64,000 nt of DNA from an uncultured Acetatifactor sp. GTDB lineage: Bacteria; Bacillota; Clostridia; Lachnospirales; Lachnospiraceae. Shown piece after piece: positions 45,373-53,817 of this stretch. The notes below the pieces were generated by a model, which was not told where the DNA came from, ran no database searches, and saw only the letters and a list, made by a program, of their open reading frames with translations. The stretch spans positions 124,001 through 188,000 of the forward strand of contig CAJTVB010000005.1 of the NCBI GenBank assembly GCA_910579755.1, read 5' to 3'. Within the stretch, counting starts at the first letter, position 1, and every line of letters begins with the position of its first letter. The position numbers were made by a program, and so were the translations under genes.

Positions 45373-46761
45373 TTATTCCACATTATAGGTGGCCTTGATG
45401 GTAGCATCTGCATCCTTCAGCGCATCCTCAATGCTCTTCTGTCCTACCAGAATCAGATCCAGCTCGGCATTCAGAATATCCTTGAAGCCGGAGATCTCGT
45501 TGGGATAGGTGCCCAGGTTGGTTTCCTTCAGAGCTTCCATGGATGCCTGATAAACCACATCGTCAAGGAGAGTCTCGTCAGTGATACCGTTAATGGTAGG
45601 AACCTCACCCATGTTCAGAGCCCAGTAAGCCTGAATCTCAGGGCTGGTCATCCACTTAATGAACTCCATAGCCTCTTCGGGATGCTTCGCTCCGAAGGGA
45701 ATCTCAATGGTAAATCCGCCGCCGTTGACCCAGTGGCCGTTGCCCTCGGTCATTTCAGGCATCAGCATTACGCCGTAATCCAGATCCGGAGCATTCTGTT
45801 TGATGGCGGAACGATAAGCATTGGTCTGGATCAGCATGGCCAGCTTGCCGGAGCAGAAAGGATCTGCCATACCGGAGGAAAACGCCGCCTTATAATCATC
45901 TACAGTTCTCTGGGTGTAATGCTCAGTGTAGCTCATGATATATTCCATGGCCTTTTTGTTCAGATCCGTATCAACGATCATCTTCTCCGCATCGGGATCA
46001 TACCAGAGCTTTCCTGCGTTGGCATTCACTATCCAGGCATCGTTTCCGCCATTGCCCAGAGAAGGATGGAAGCCCATTACATCGATACTGCCGTCGTCGT
46101 TGAATTTATCAAGCTGGAAGGCCAGATTCTGCAGCTCTTCCCAGGTCTTGGGCATATTGCCGTTTTCCTCGGACACGCCCACAGCGGCAAACAGTTCTTT
46201 ATTGTAGTAGATGAATCTGGTATCTGCCACCAGAGGAAGTGCATAGGTCTTTCCGTCTTCACCCTTACAGTTATCCAGATATACTTCAAAGAACTTGCTG
46301 GTGTCCAAATCGCCCAGGTAATCATCCAGCGCGGTCAGCTGATCCTGAGATGCTCTGTAAGGCACATCACCGAAGTTGCCGGCCATAACGTCACAGGGAT
46401 TGCCGTCCACGATCTGGGCAATGTTCTTGGTGAAGATATCATCCCAGGGGATGTCCACATAGGTTACCTTGATTCTGTCCTGAGAGTCATTGAAGCTGTT
46501 TACCATATGCTCGATATGGGGCTTTCTCGCCTCGGAGCTCCACCATCCCCAGAACTCGATCTCAACCACTTCACCTTCGTTATTTCCGGTATCACTCTGG
46601 TTGTCCGAATCAGTCTTTGACGATTCGGGAGTGCTTGATCCGTTTCCTCCGGAGGAAGAATTATTGTTGCCGTCTGCATCATTTCCGCAGGCCGCAAGAC
46701 CCATCACCATGGTTCCGGCCAGTGCAAGGGCCGCCAGTTTTTTGAAAACCTTGTTCTTCAT
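45373..46761 (-). CDS. ABC sugar transporter substrate-binding lipoprotein
   Basis: This 462-residue protein has a lipoprotein signal (MKNKVFKKLAALALAGTMVM, lipobox LAAC), a Ser/Gly/Asn-rich linker, then a MalE-like family 1 extracellular binding domain (EIEFWGWWSSEARKPHIEHM, VNSFN, ALPLVADTRFIYYNKELF, GGFTIEIPFGAKHPEEAMEFI). It captures the glycan outside the membrane for the two permeases downstream. Aromatic-rich WGWWS near the sugar pocket fits an oligosaccharide ligand. GGGAGG precedes ATG, and TTGCAT-17-TACAGT lies 54 bp upstream. It is divergent from deoR. Confidence 0.94.
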   Translation of the reverse strand: MKNKVFKKLAALALAGTMVMGLAACGNDADGNNNSSSGGNGSSTPESSKTDSDNQSDTGNNEGEVVEIEFWGWWSSEARKPHIEHMVNSFNDSQDRIKVTYVDIPWDDIFTKNIAQIVDGNPCDVMAGNFGDVPYRASQDQLTALDDYLGDLDTSKFFEVYLDNCKGEDGKTYALPLVADTRFIYYNKELFAAVGVSEENGNMPKTWEELQNLAFQLDKFNDDGSIDVMGFHPSLGNGGNDAWIVNANAGKLWYDPDAEKMIVDTDLNKKAMEYIMSYTEHYTQRTVDDYKAAFSSGMADPFCSGKLAMLIQTNAYRSAIKQNAPDLDYGVMLMPEMTEGNGHWVNGGGFTIEIPFGAKHPEEAMEFIKWMTSPEIQAYWALNMGEVPTINGITDETLLDDVVYQASMEALKETNLGTYPNEISGFKDILNAELDLILVGQKSIEDALKDADATIKATYNVE

Positions 46762-46814
46762 TGAAAGTCCTCCCTTTACTTTGATTTATAAGCTTGTTCA
46801 AGTCTTATGTTCAC

Positions 46815-46843
46815 ACTGTATCATTTATTTTCAAATTATGCAA
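46815..46843 (-). promoter_or_regulatory. Promoter of the ABC importer operon
   Basis: TTGCAT (46838-46843) and TACAGT (46815-46820) on the minus strand, spacer 17 bp, 54 bp before the binding-protein ATG. Confidence 0.5.
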
Positions 46844-46880
46844 GTATTATTTCAATATTTTTCAAAATAAGTTTATTTTT

Positions 46881-46895
46881 TGTCACAAAAAGTGA
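46881..46895. promoter_or_regulatory. Candidate operator, inverted repeat
   Basis: TCAC and GTGA flank a five-base A run within TGTCACAAAAAGTGA. It stands upstream of both divergent promoters and is a plausible DeoR site; no binding data. Confidence 0.35.
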
Positions 46896-46974
46896 ATTTA
46901 CCTCTTGAAACCGCAAAAAATCCGCCTCATTTTTCGCAGGTTTTTCGGGAATATTGCAAATATTTCATTTTTTT

Positions 46975-46985
46975 TCACAAATCAT
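46975..46985. promoter_or_regulatory. Candidate operator shared with the sucrose phosphorylase promoter
   Basis: TCACAAATCAT here matches TCACAAATTAT at 55335-55345 in 10 of 11 positions. The second copy lies inside a promoter spacer, the classic place for a repressor site. Confidence 0.4.
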
Positions 46986-47015
46986 GGAAACTATTCATTT
47001 TCTGTCACTTTTTTA

Positions 47016-47044
47016 TTTACATTTTTTGATTCTTTCGCTATAAT
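47016..47044 (+). promoter_or_regulatory. Near-consensus promoter of deoR
   Basis: TTTACA (47016-47021) and a consensus TATAAT (47039-47044) are exactly 17 bp apart, 33 bp before the deoR ATG. A TGTCAC element sits 7 bp upstream of -35, which would allow autoregulation. Confidence 0.75.
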
Positions 47045-47077
47045 ATTTTATGAATAAACGCTTATGAGGAGGCTATT

Positions 47078-47815
47078 ATGATACCCGCTATCAGACAGCA
47101 AACGATTATACATATGTTAAAAGAAGCCAATACCATTCTGTATCTGGAAGACCTTCAGGCGGCACTGGGAATCTCCACTTCCACCCTGAGAAGAGATCTG
47201 AGGGAGTTGGAAACCAAAGGGCAGGTCAATCAGCTTCATGGGGGCGGAGTGAAGCTGACCCAGAATACCCCTGAGCTGAATATCACCGCCAAGCTGCTGT
47301 TAAACAAAGCCGCAAAAGAAAAACTGGCAGCGGCAGCGGCCTCTGCCATAGAAGACGGAGACGCTGTTTTTCTGGATCCCTCCAGCACTACCCTGGAAAT
47401 GATCCCCCATCTGGTGGGACGCCCCATCACAGTGATCACAAACGGAATTTTCCATATTAACCAGCTGGTTTCCAACCATATCCCCAGTATTATGGTGGGC
47501 GGAAATATCAAGATCGCCACCAACTCCTGCATCGGCCCCGTGGCCGAAAGCGATATGCGCAACTATCATTTTAACAAGTGCTTTCTGGGAGCTAACGGCT
47601 TCAGTAGAACCTCCGGGATCACAAATCATGACATCAATGAATGTCTGATCAAGCAGTTGGCCATTCAGAATTCCAGCAAATCCTTTTTTCTTCTGGATTC
47701 CAGCAAGTATAATGTAGTCACCATGATCAAGGTGGTGGACCTGAACGTCCCCACTGTATTTACAGACAAGGCTTTTCCTGATTTGATAGACTACAATAAT
47801 ATAGTTATTGTGTAA
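47078..47815 (+). CDS. DeoR family transcriptional regulator
   Basis: The 245-residue protein has the N-terminal winged helix (RQQTIIHMLKEANTILYLEDL, STLRRDLRELETKGQVNQLHGG) and the DeoRC sugar-phosphate sensing domain (AAASAIEDGDAVFLDPSSTTLEM, VITNGI, ANGFSRTSGITNHD, DSSKYN). Members repress sugar operons and are released by a phosphorylated sugar. GAGGAGG precedes the ATG. It is divergent from the importer and convergent with the GH2 gene (11-bp tail overlap). It probably controls the importer and at least one other promoter of the region (inference from repeated TCAC elements). Confidence 0.92.
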   Translation: MIPAIRQQTIIHMLKEANTILYLEDLQAALGISTSTLRRDLRELETKGQVNQLHGGGVKLTQNTPELNITAKLLLNKAAKEKLAAAAASAIEDGDAVFLDPSSTTLEMIPHLVGRPITVITNGIFHINQLVSNHIPSIMVGGNIKIATNSCIGPVAESDMRNYHFNKCFLGANGFSRTSGITNHDINECLIKQLAIQNSSKSFFLLDSSKYNVVTMIKVVDLNVPTVFTDKAFPDLIDYNNIVIV

Positions 47816-50507
47816 ATGACAAAGGAACGCTCTGCCTCATTAAGCCCAGTCCCTCAGCAGTGATTCCCGCAGTTTTTTCCTCCAGATCGCTGAAAGCTGT
47901 TGTGACTGATATTTCCTCGCCGGGCAGCAGATATGGGAAATTGTCCGAGAAATCCCCGTAGACACCGGAGTCAGGCTCGCAATCCCACTGGAGCTTAACT
48001 CCGGGCACAATTCGTTTCCCGGGATTTTTGATTCTCAGAATGCCCGTCTCATACCCTTGTTCATCTCTGTGCATTCGTTTATAATCCAGTTCCAGAGGCT
48101 GTGCGGGCACAAGGAGACAGGCAAGGTTCTCTCCCGCGGTAAACAGATATCTGTTTTCACATAAAATCGTCCCGTCGGCGCCTCTTCCTTCCAAAACCGC
48201 CACAAAATAATCCTCCCGAATCCTGCCCGTATCAATGATAACCTTCCCGATGGGCTGACTTTCTGCCAACGCCGTCACCTGAAAGGCTTCTTCCTGATAA
48301 ATTCCGCCGCCGGCGCCTATGATGCGGAAAAATACCTGCAGCTCCACAGCTTCTTTCCTACTGTTATGGCTGTATAAGGCGCTCTCCACCTGCTCCAGCC
48401 CAAAAACCGTTTGAGAGGGAAAAGAGGCAGTCAGCTGAAGGGGCGCATAGGCCTTGCGGATTCCGTAATAAACCGGCTTGGGCTGACCGTAATAATCCAC
48501 ACTGCTGGTACAGTAATTGTTGGGATATGGCTCGTTGAACTGCCACATCATGCTTCCGCTGTTGCAGAAGGCCCTTCTCCGATTGGATTCCACCGCGTAC
48601 TTCAGGCCCTCGTACTGCAAAAACTGGCTGGCACAGATGACATCCTCTATCTTATCCAGACAACCTCCGAAGCATTCCTGAACCAGCGTATAATTATTCC
48701 ACCAGGAACCACGGTGGAAATAGACCGGATTATTTCTGTCGGGAGGCCACATATGCTCCGGGGACACAGACTTTTTCAGTGTGTTGTAGTTGGTCATTCC
48801 CTCCACGCCGTATTCGCTGGAAAACAGTGATGTGCCGCTGTTGTACAGGGTGTACTGTGCCGTCAGACCCTGATGCTCCCAGGGGCCGTGTACGTCGTGC
48901 AGCCCATCCGGATCTTTGGCAATTTCCTCCAGTGTATTGTTGAAGATCCTTCCGGAAGGGGATGAGGAAAGGAATTTCCGATCCGGATCCAGCTCCAGAA
49001 CCGCCCGGCGCAGCAGCCTGATCACCGGCTCCGATTCCCGAATCATGGACTGGCCTTCGCTCTGCAGCTCGTTTCCTCCGCACCATACGGCCAGAGAGGG
49101 ATGATTTCTCTTCCGGGGAATAATGGCCTGGGCCTCCTGCTCCATCAGCTTTAAAAATTCCGGGGACTCGGAAGGCTTGTTATCAATTCCGGAGCTGGAC
49201 TGAATAAACTCCTGCCACAGTAATATTCCATACCGGTCACAGAGCTCATAGAAGTCCTCTCTCTCTATCAGTCCGCCTCCCCAGACCCGCAGCATATTCA
49301 CATGAGCGTCCCTGACCAGGGAAAGCAGGTGTGCAAGCTTTTCAGGTCTCCTCACTCCATACATCACATCCATAGGCACCCAGTTCCAGCCTTTGATATA
49401 TACATCCCTATGGTTCACCTTCAGCCTGTAATGGTCTGCCGACGCCTCCGCTCCCTCATTGGGAACAAACTCCAAGGACCGGATGCCAAAGGTAACACTT
49501 TTTTCATGGGAAATTTGATTTGGAGCATTTGTCCCGGAAGTCTCCACAGGCAAATGAATTTCCGCCCGAAGCTCATACAGGGGCTGTTCCCCATATCCGT
49601 TGGGATACCACAGCCTGGGATTTTTCAGCTCCAGACTCACCAAAATCTTGTTCGTTCCTTCTGCAAGAGGGATCTCCAGGCGCTTCTCCAAGACATTCTC
49701 ATCCTCCGGGCCGATCCAGTCATCCGGCCTGGGGGATACGTCCGGCGCCGCTGCTTTTTCGCTCAGCTTCAGCACCAGATCTCCCTTGCGCTTCCTGTCT
49801 GAACAGATTGTTGTCTGAACCTGTATCCGGGCGTTTTCCGCCTGTCGTGGGACATCCTTCCGGCCTGAAGCTTCTTTCAGGTGGGAAAATACGGGAAAGG
49901 CGCGCACATAAACATCCTCCAGTACGGCCTCTCCATGAGCCTCCAGGTACACATCGTCCCAGATGCCCACATGGATCATTCTGGGGCAGAAATCCCACCA
50001 GTAGGTCATACGGCATTTATGGGTCTTCACATATTCCGTTCTGCTGACCTGAGGCTGTTCGTCCGGCGCCTTCTGTAATACCACCGAAAGCTGATTGCTT
50101 CCCTCCGTCTCCAAAAGCCCGGTCACATCAAAGGACACCGGCGTATACATACTGCTGTGCTTTCCAAGGTAATGGTCATTGAGAAAAAATAATCCCTCAT
50201 AATCGATTCCCTCAAAGTGCAGAGTGATACGCCTGCCCTTCATGTGCTCCGGGAGCAGAAAGCATTTACGATACAGCCAGGTGCGCTGAGGAATCCACTC
50301 CAGCAGCAAGCTGTTTTTCTCAAAATAAGGATCCGGTATTTCTCCGGTCTTCCACAGATCATTTGTGATGCTGCCCGGAACGCAGGCTCTTCTCCACCAC
50401 CTTACATCCCTGGTATTTCTTTTTTCCGCATTTCTCCAGACCCAGTCCTCCCCCAGAAAATCCTTGATCTCCCAATCATCTCCATTAAGATAATATCTTT
50501 GTTCCAT
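47805..50507 (-). CDS. GH2 family beta-mannosidase
   Basis: The 900-residue enzyme has a sugar-binding jelly-roll domain (RTWLYRKCFLLPEHMKGRR, LHFEGIDYEGLFFLND), an Ig-like domain and a barrel with VNMLRVWGGGLIE. The acid/base is E480 in WCGGNE and the nucleophile is E565 in FSSEYGVEG. This is the beta-mannosidase type of GH2, which removes the beta-linked mannose of the N-glycan core or of manno-oligosaccharides. No signal peptide. ATG 50507 has AAAGG upstream; a start 16 codons earlier is less likely. It follows the SIS protein by 57 bp and ends convergent with deoR. Confidence 0.92.
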   Translation of the reverse strand: MEQRYYLNGDDWEIKDFLGEDWVWRNAEKRNTRDVRWWRRACVPGSITNDLWKTGEIPDPYFEKNSLLLEWIPQRTWLYRKCFLLPEHMKGRRITLHFEGIDYEGLFFLNDHYLGKHSSMYTPVSFDVTGLLETEGSNQLSVVLQKAPDEQPQVSRTEYVKTHKCRMTYWWDFCPRMIHVGIWDDVYLEAHGEAVLEDVYVRAFPVFSHLKEASGRKDVPRQAENARIQVQTTICSDRKRKGDLVLKLSEKAAAPDVSPRPDDWIGPEDENVLEKRLEIPLAEGTNKILVSLELKNPRLWYPNGYGEQPLYELRAEIHLPVETSGTNAPNQISHEKSVTFGIRSLEFVPNEGAEASADHYRLKVNHRDVYIKGWNWVPMDVMYGVRRPEKLAHLLSLVRDAHVNMLRVWGGGLIEREDFYELCDRYGILLWQEFIQSSSGIDNKPSESPEFLKLMEQEAQAIIPRKRNHPSLAVWCGGNELQSEGQSMIRESEPVIRLLRRAVLELDPDRKFLSSSPSGRIFNNTLEEIAKDPDGLHDVHGPWEHQGLTAQYTLYNSGTSLFSSEYGVEGMTNYNTLKKSVSPEHMWPPDRNNPVYFHRGSWWNNYTLVQECFGGCLDKIEDVICASQFLQYEGLKYAVESNRRRAFCNSGSMMWQFNEPYPNNYCTSSVDYYGQPKPVYYGIRKAYAPLQLTASFPSQTVFGLEQVESALYSHNSRKEAVELQVFFRIIGAGGGIYQEEAFQVTALAESQPIGKVIIDTGRIREDYFVAVLEGRGADGTILCENRYLFTAGENLACLLVPAQPLELDYKRMHRDEQGYETGILRIKNPGKRIVPGVKLQWDCEPDSGVYGDFSDNFPYLLPGEEISVTTAFSDLEEKTAGITAEGLGLMRQSVPLSFTQ

Positions 50508-50564
50508 ATTGAAACCTTTCTGCCTTCCAGACTTGGAAAGCACATGCCAATCCAAAATGCAGGC

Positions 50565-51176
50565 CTACCCTTCCGGGAAAAAATGCTCCTCCAGCATAGC
50601 ACACCAGGTATGATAGATGGGCAGATGGTGCTCCTGAATATCCGCCGTGATCTGCAGGGGTACCGTCACACACACATCGCCGAGCTCCCGCAGCTGTCCT
50701 CCGTCGCGTCCGGTAAGACCGATCACCTGAAGGCCCCTTGCCCTGGCTACCCTGGCCGCCTTCACAACATTGTCGGAGCTTCCGGAGGTGCTGATGGCCA
50801 GCAATACGTCTCCCGGCCTTCCATAGCCCATCACCTGCTGTGCGAATACCATGGAGGGTTCTACATCGTTTAAAAATGCAGTGGAAAGGGCGCTGTGCTG
50901 AGTCAGCGCTATAGCTGTCAGCGTTCCCTGAAGGAATTCTCCCAGCTCTCCGTATTTTGCCCTCTCATCCTTTGGCAGTCTTCTTTGTTTGTAGAAGCCC
51001 TTCATCAGCTCTCCCACAATATGATCACTGTCCGCCGCACTTCCTCCGTTGCCGCAGACCAAAAGCTTACCTCCTCTGCTGTAAGCCTCTTCCATGATCT
51101 CATAGCCCTTTATAATCTCTTTTTCCAATACTCTTAAGTCCGGGTATCTGGACCATAAACGTTCTATATGATTCAT
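50565..51176 (-). CDS. GmhA-like SIS domain sugar-phosphate isomerase
   Basis: The 203-residue single SIS-domain protein carries LLVCGNGGSAADSDHIVGEL and ISTSGSSDNVVKAARVARARG, as in sedoheptulose-7-phosphate isomerase GmhA. Bacteria without heptose often carry such homologues in sugar operons, where they may isomerise or bind another phosphosugar. GGAG lies 5 nt before ATG 51176. It sits between GH38 D and the beta-mannosidase, so a role on mannose- or GlcNAc-derived phosphates is possible. The isomerase reaction is inference. Confidence 0.82.
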   Translation of the reverse strand: MNHIERLWSRYPDLRVLEKEIIKGYEIMEEAYSRGGKLLVCGNGGSAADSDHIVGELMKGFYKQRRLPKDERAKYGELGEFLQGTLTAIALTQHSALSTAFLNDVEPSMVFAQQVMGYGRPGDVLLAISTSGSSDNVVKAARVARARGLQVIGLTGRDGGQLRELGDVCVTVPLQITADIQEHHLPIYHTWCAMLEEHFFPEG

Positions 51177-51222
51177 TTTCACTCCAATCCGCTCCCTTTT
51201 GGCAGCCTGAATTAAACATGAA

Positions 51223-53790
51223 TTAATTCATTTCACAGCTTCCGCTTTTTGTGTCTTCTTCCGGCCACTCCAGCAGATTTACCTGACTGTAATTATCCGT
51301 ACCGGCTTCCAGCTTCCAGGTAGTAATGGAGTCATGCCCCACAGCCACCTGATACTTCCTTCCTCCATAATGCAGACTGCAGACCGTATCCCTCCCCTCC
51401 GTTTCCAGCAGACGAACCACTGTGTCCTGGTCATCCTCTGCCTTTTTTACGGCACAAATCCGCACATTGGAAGCATCTGTGCTCATCAGACTGTCCCACA
51501 CTCCTTCAGGTTCCCCTTTTCCGGCATCCTCCACAGTACAGACGGCCCCATGCAGGCTGTCTGCCAGATATTCATAATCTCCCCCTGTCCGGTCCGCCAG
51601 ACGGTAGAGAATGCTGTTCTCCACGGAGGCTCCATGAGGGTACAGCGCCAATGTAAAATCCTGCTCCCCCATGTCGTGATACCGGTAATCCTCTTTCTCG
51701 TCGTACCAGTCCTTCCCGTTTCCCTGGGCATAAATAGCGCTTCTGGCCACAGTGATCTGTATGCGCCCTGCCGCCATATGGAAGGCATACTTTCCGTTGT
51801 TGGCTATGGCAAGGCCTTTTCCCTCGCCGTCGGAGGCGTCCAGAAATCTCTGCATAGGATACTCCTGTTCATCGGATATATGCCGAAGCTGACAGCCGTA
51901 GGCCGTCTCTGATCTTACATAACAGCACTGTTCTCCCACTGGCAGGGCAAATTTTAAAAGACTCCAGGGATGTGCAAAAAACAGCCGCGTCCTCACGGTG
52001 ACAGCCCGGTCTTTGGCTCCCAGAAGGTAGATCTGCTGGATTTTCGTTCCGCCTGTGCGGATTATGACCCGAATGGCCTCACGCAGCTTCCCTTTTTCCA
52101 CCTTCTCCAGACTCTCCAGTTCAAATTCTGCCCCGCTGTCCTCAAAGGGACGTCCCTGAAATCCTCCCCAGGAGTCACGTTCATCCCGAAGCAGTACAAA
52201 CCCTGCGCTTCCCCGGCAGGCGTCATAGCCTGTGCCTTTGTCCAGCAGCGATATCATCTGACCGTTTGCCGGATCCAGCTCCAGACGGACGTAAGCGTTT
52301 TCCAGCACACATGTTTTTTCCGCTGCGCAGGAGCTTATCTGTGCGCAGGGTTCTTCCGGAACACAGGCCTCCGGGACACAGGAGCCTTCCGGCCTAAGGC
52401 CTGCATCCTCTGTCCATAGTCCGCTGGCAAGGGTGCTTTCCCTTTCACTGACCCGGTAGACCGCATAGCCCCAGGCGGGAATCCGTGCCCAAAACAGGAT
52501 CCTTCTGCGTCCGCCGATATGATAATTTCTGGTTTTGGTTTCCGTATAGATCCGCTGATAAGCCACTTCCCTGCCTTCCGGATCCATCAGACGCAGAGGC
52601 GCCTTACAGAACCAGTTCAGCTCTGCCTCCACATAGCCTTCCCAGTCTCCGTCCCCGCTGTGGAACAGGAACAGAGGAAATCCCTCTGCGCTGTTTTCCC
52701 GGGTATCTATGGTATTGACAATACGCTGAATTGCCAGCGCCTTAATGTGTTCCGCCTCTGCACAGGCTCCTTCCAGCTGGGCCAGAGCCTTTTCTCTGGC
52801 CTCATATATAACCGTGCCTCCCAGCGTGTCATGAAACTGATTGAACAGCACGGCCTTCCAGAGCCTTTCCATGGCTCCGGCCTCCGGCATCCACCGTCCC
52901 AGCCGCTCTTTGGCAAACGTCAGATAAAACTCTGCCTCTGCCAGCCGCTTTTCCGCCAGCCGGTTTGCCTGCTTAAACCGGGAATCAATGGAATAGCAGC
53001 CCACATTGATCCTTTCAAAGGGCCCCCTTCGAAGCGGCAGATCCGTTTTATCCAGCTCTTTCAGGAAATCCGTATAGGAAGAAAATATCAATTCCACATG
53101 CTCTATTTCCCGGGAAAGCCGGTGGATACTGTGAATATTGTCTTTTGTAGGCCCTCCTCCATGATTTCCCACCCCGTAGCAGCACACCATTTTATCAAAA
53201 TCGGATGAGGCCTCCAGCGTTTTCTCTATGTTCTCCTTGGTGGGCTCGTAAAACCAGGTGGTATACTCCCCCGGAAGCGAAATGGCGCAGATGCTGCTTC
53301 CGTCAAGTCCCTCCCATCGGAATACGGGCGTATCAAGCCGCGGACGCATAAACACATAGGCATCCATACCGCTTTTTTTCAGGATCTGAGGAAGGGAGGA
53401 ATTGTGTCCGAAGCTGTCCACGTTGGAACCAATCCGGCAGATCCTTCCAAACCTTTTCTTCAGCCAGCGCTGGCCATAAAGCCCCTGTCTGACGAAGGCC
53501 TCCCCTCCGGGCAGGAGACAGTCCGGCTCAATAAACCAGCCTCCCGTAAGCTCCCACCGCCCCTCTTCCACACGCTGTCTGATTTCCTCAAACATGTCGG
53601 GAAGAATTTCTTCGATCCACTCAAAGAAGGCCGTGGAGGTGGAGGTAAACCGGAAATCCGGAAATTCCTTCATTCTGTCCAGCACGGAGGCATAGGTGGC
53701 CTTCACCTCCTGCATTCCCTCTTCCCAGCTCCAGAACCAGACCGGATCGATATGAGAATTTCCTATCATATACAATGTCTTTTTCTTCAT
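51223..53790 (-). CDS. GH38 alpha-mannosidase D
   Basis: The 855-residue enzyme begins MKKKTLYMIGNSHIDPVWFWSWEEG. Metal ligands H13 and D15, nucleophile D125 in SNVDSFGHNS and NQFHDTLGG for the later metal His are all present. Position 147-151 reads VFMRP as in GH38 C, placing C and D closer to each other than to A. A cysteine-rich insertion (about 455-480, SCVPEACVPEEPCAQ) precedes the beta domain and is unusual. No signal peptide. It follows the sucrose phosphorylase gene by 27 bp and is likely co-transcribed from the promoter at 55329. Confidence 0.93.
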   Translation of the reverse strand: MKKKTLYMIGNSHIDPVWFWSWEEGMQEVKATYASVLDRMKEFPDFRFTSTSTAFFEWIEEILPDMFEEIRQRVEEGRWELTGGWFIEPDCLLPGGEAFVRQGLYGQRWLKKRFGRICRIGSNVDSFGHNSSLPQILKKSGMDAYVFMRPRLDTPVFRWEGLDGSSICAISLPGEYTTWFYEPTKENIEKTLEASSDFDKMVCCYGVGNHGGGPTKDNIHSIHRLSREIEHVELIFSSYTDFLKELDKTDLPLRRGPFERINVGCYSIDSRFKQANRLAEKRLAEAEFYLTFAKERLGRWMPEAGAMERLWKAVLFNQFHDTLGGTVIYEAREKALAQLEGACAEAEHIKALAIQRIVNTIDTRENSAEGFPLFLFHSGDGDWEGYVEAELNWFCKAPLRLMDPEGREVAYQRIYTETKTRNYHIGGRRRILFWARIPAWGYAVYRVSERESTLASGLWTEDAGLRPEGSCVPEACVPEEPCAQISSCAAEKTCVLENAYVRLELDPANGQMISLLDKGTGYDACRGSAGFVLLRDERDSWGGFQGRPFEDSGAEFELESLEKVEKGKLREAIRVIIRTGGTKIQQIYLLGAKDRAVTVRTRLFFAHPWSLLKFALPVGEQCCYVRSETAYGCQLRHISDEQEYPMQRFLDASDGEGKGLAIANNGKYAFHMAAGRIQITVARSAIYAQGNGKDWYDEKEDYRYHDMGEQDFTLALYPHGASVENSILYRLADRTGGDYEYLADSLHGAVCTVEDAGKGEPEGVWDSLMSTDASNVRICAVKKAEDDQDTVVRLLETEGRDTVCSLHYGGRKYQVAVGHDSITTWKLEAGTDNYSQVNLLEWPEEDTKSGSCEMN

Positions 53791-53817
53791 TTTATATCTC
53801 CCTGTCCCGCCTTACTG

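Larger units (their letters stand above)
46762..47077. other. 316-bp divergent control region between importer and deoR
   Basis: This AT-rich region holds promoters for both directions and several TCAC-containing repeats: TGTCAC at 46881-46886 (part of a TCAC-AAAAA-GTGA inverted repeat), TCACAAATCAT at 46975-46985 and TGTCAC at 47003-47008, just upstream of the deoR -35. These are candidate operators. A weak cre-like sequence is at 46906-46919. Confidence 0.5.

Noticed and set aside
45265..46620. 451-codon plus-strand frame across the binding-protein gene
   Set aside because: Antisense shadow of a clear lipoprotein with signal peptide and binding-protein motifs.
46906..46919. CcpA cre site
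   Set aside because: TGAAACCGCAAAAA matches the consensus only partly and lacks the right half; kept as a weak note only.
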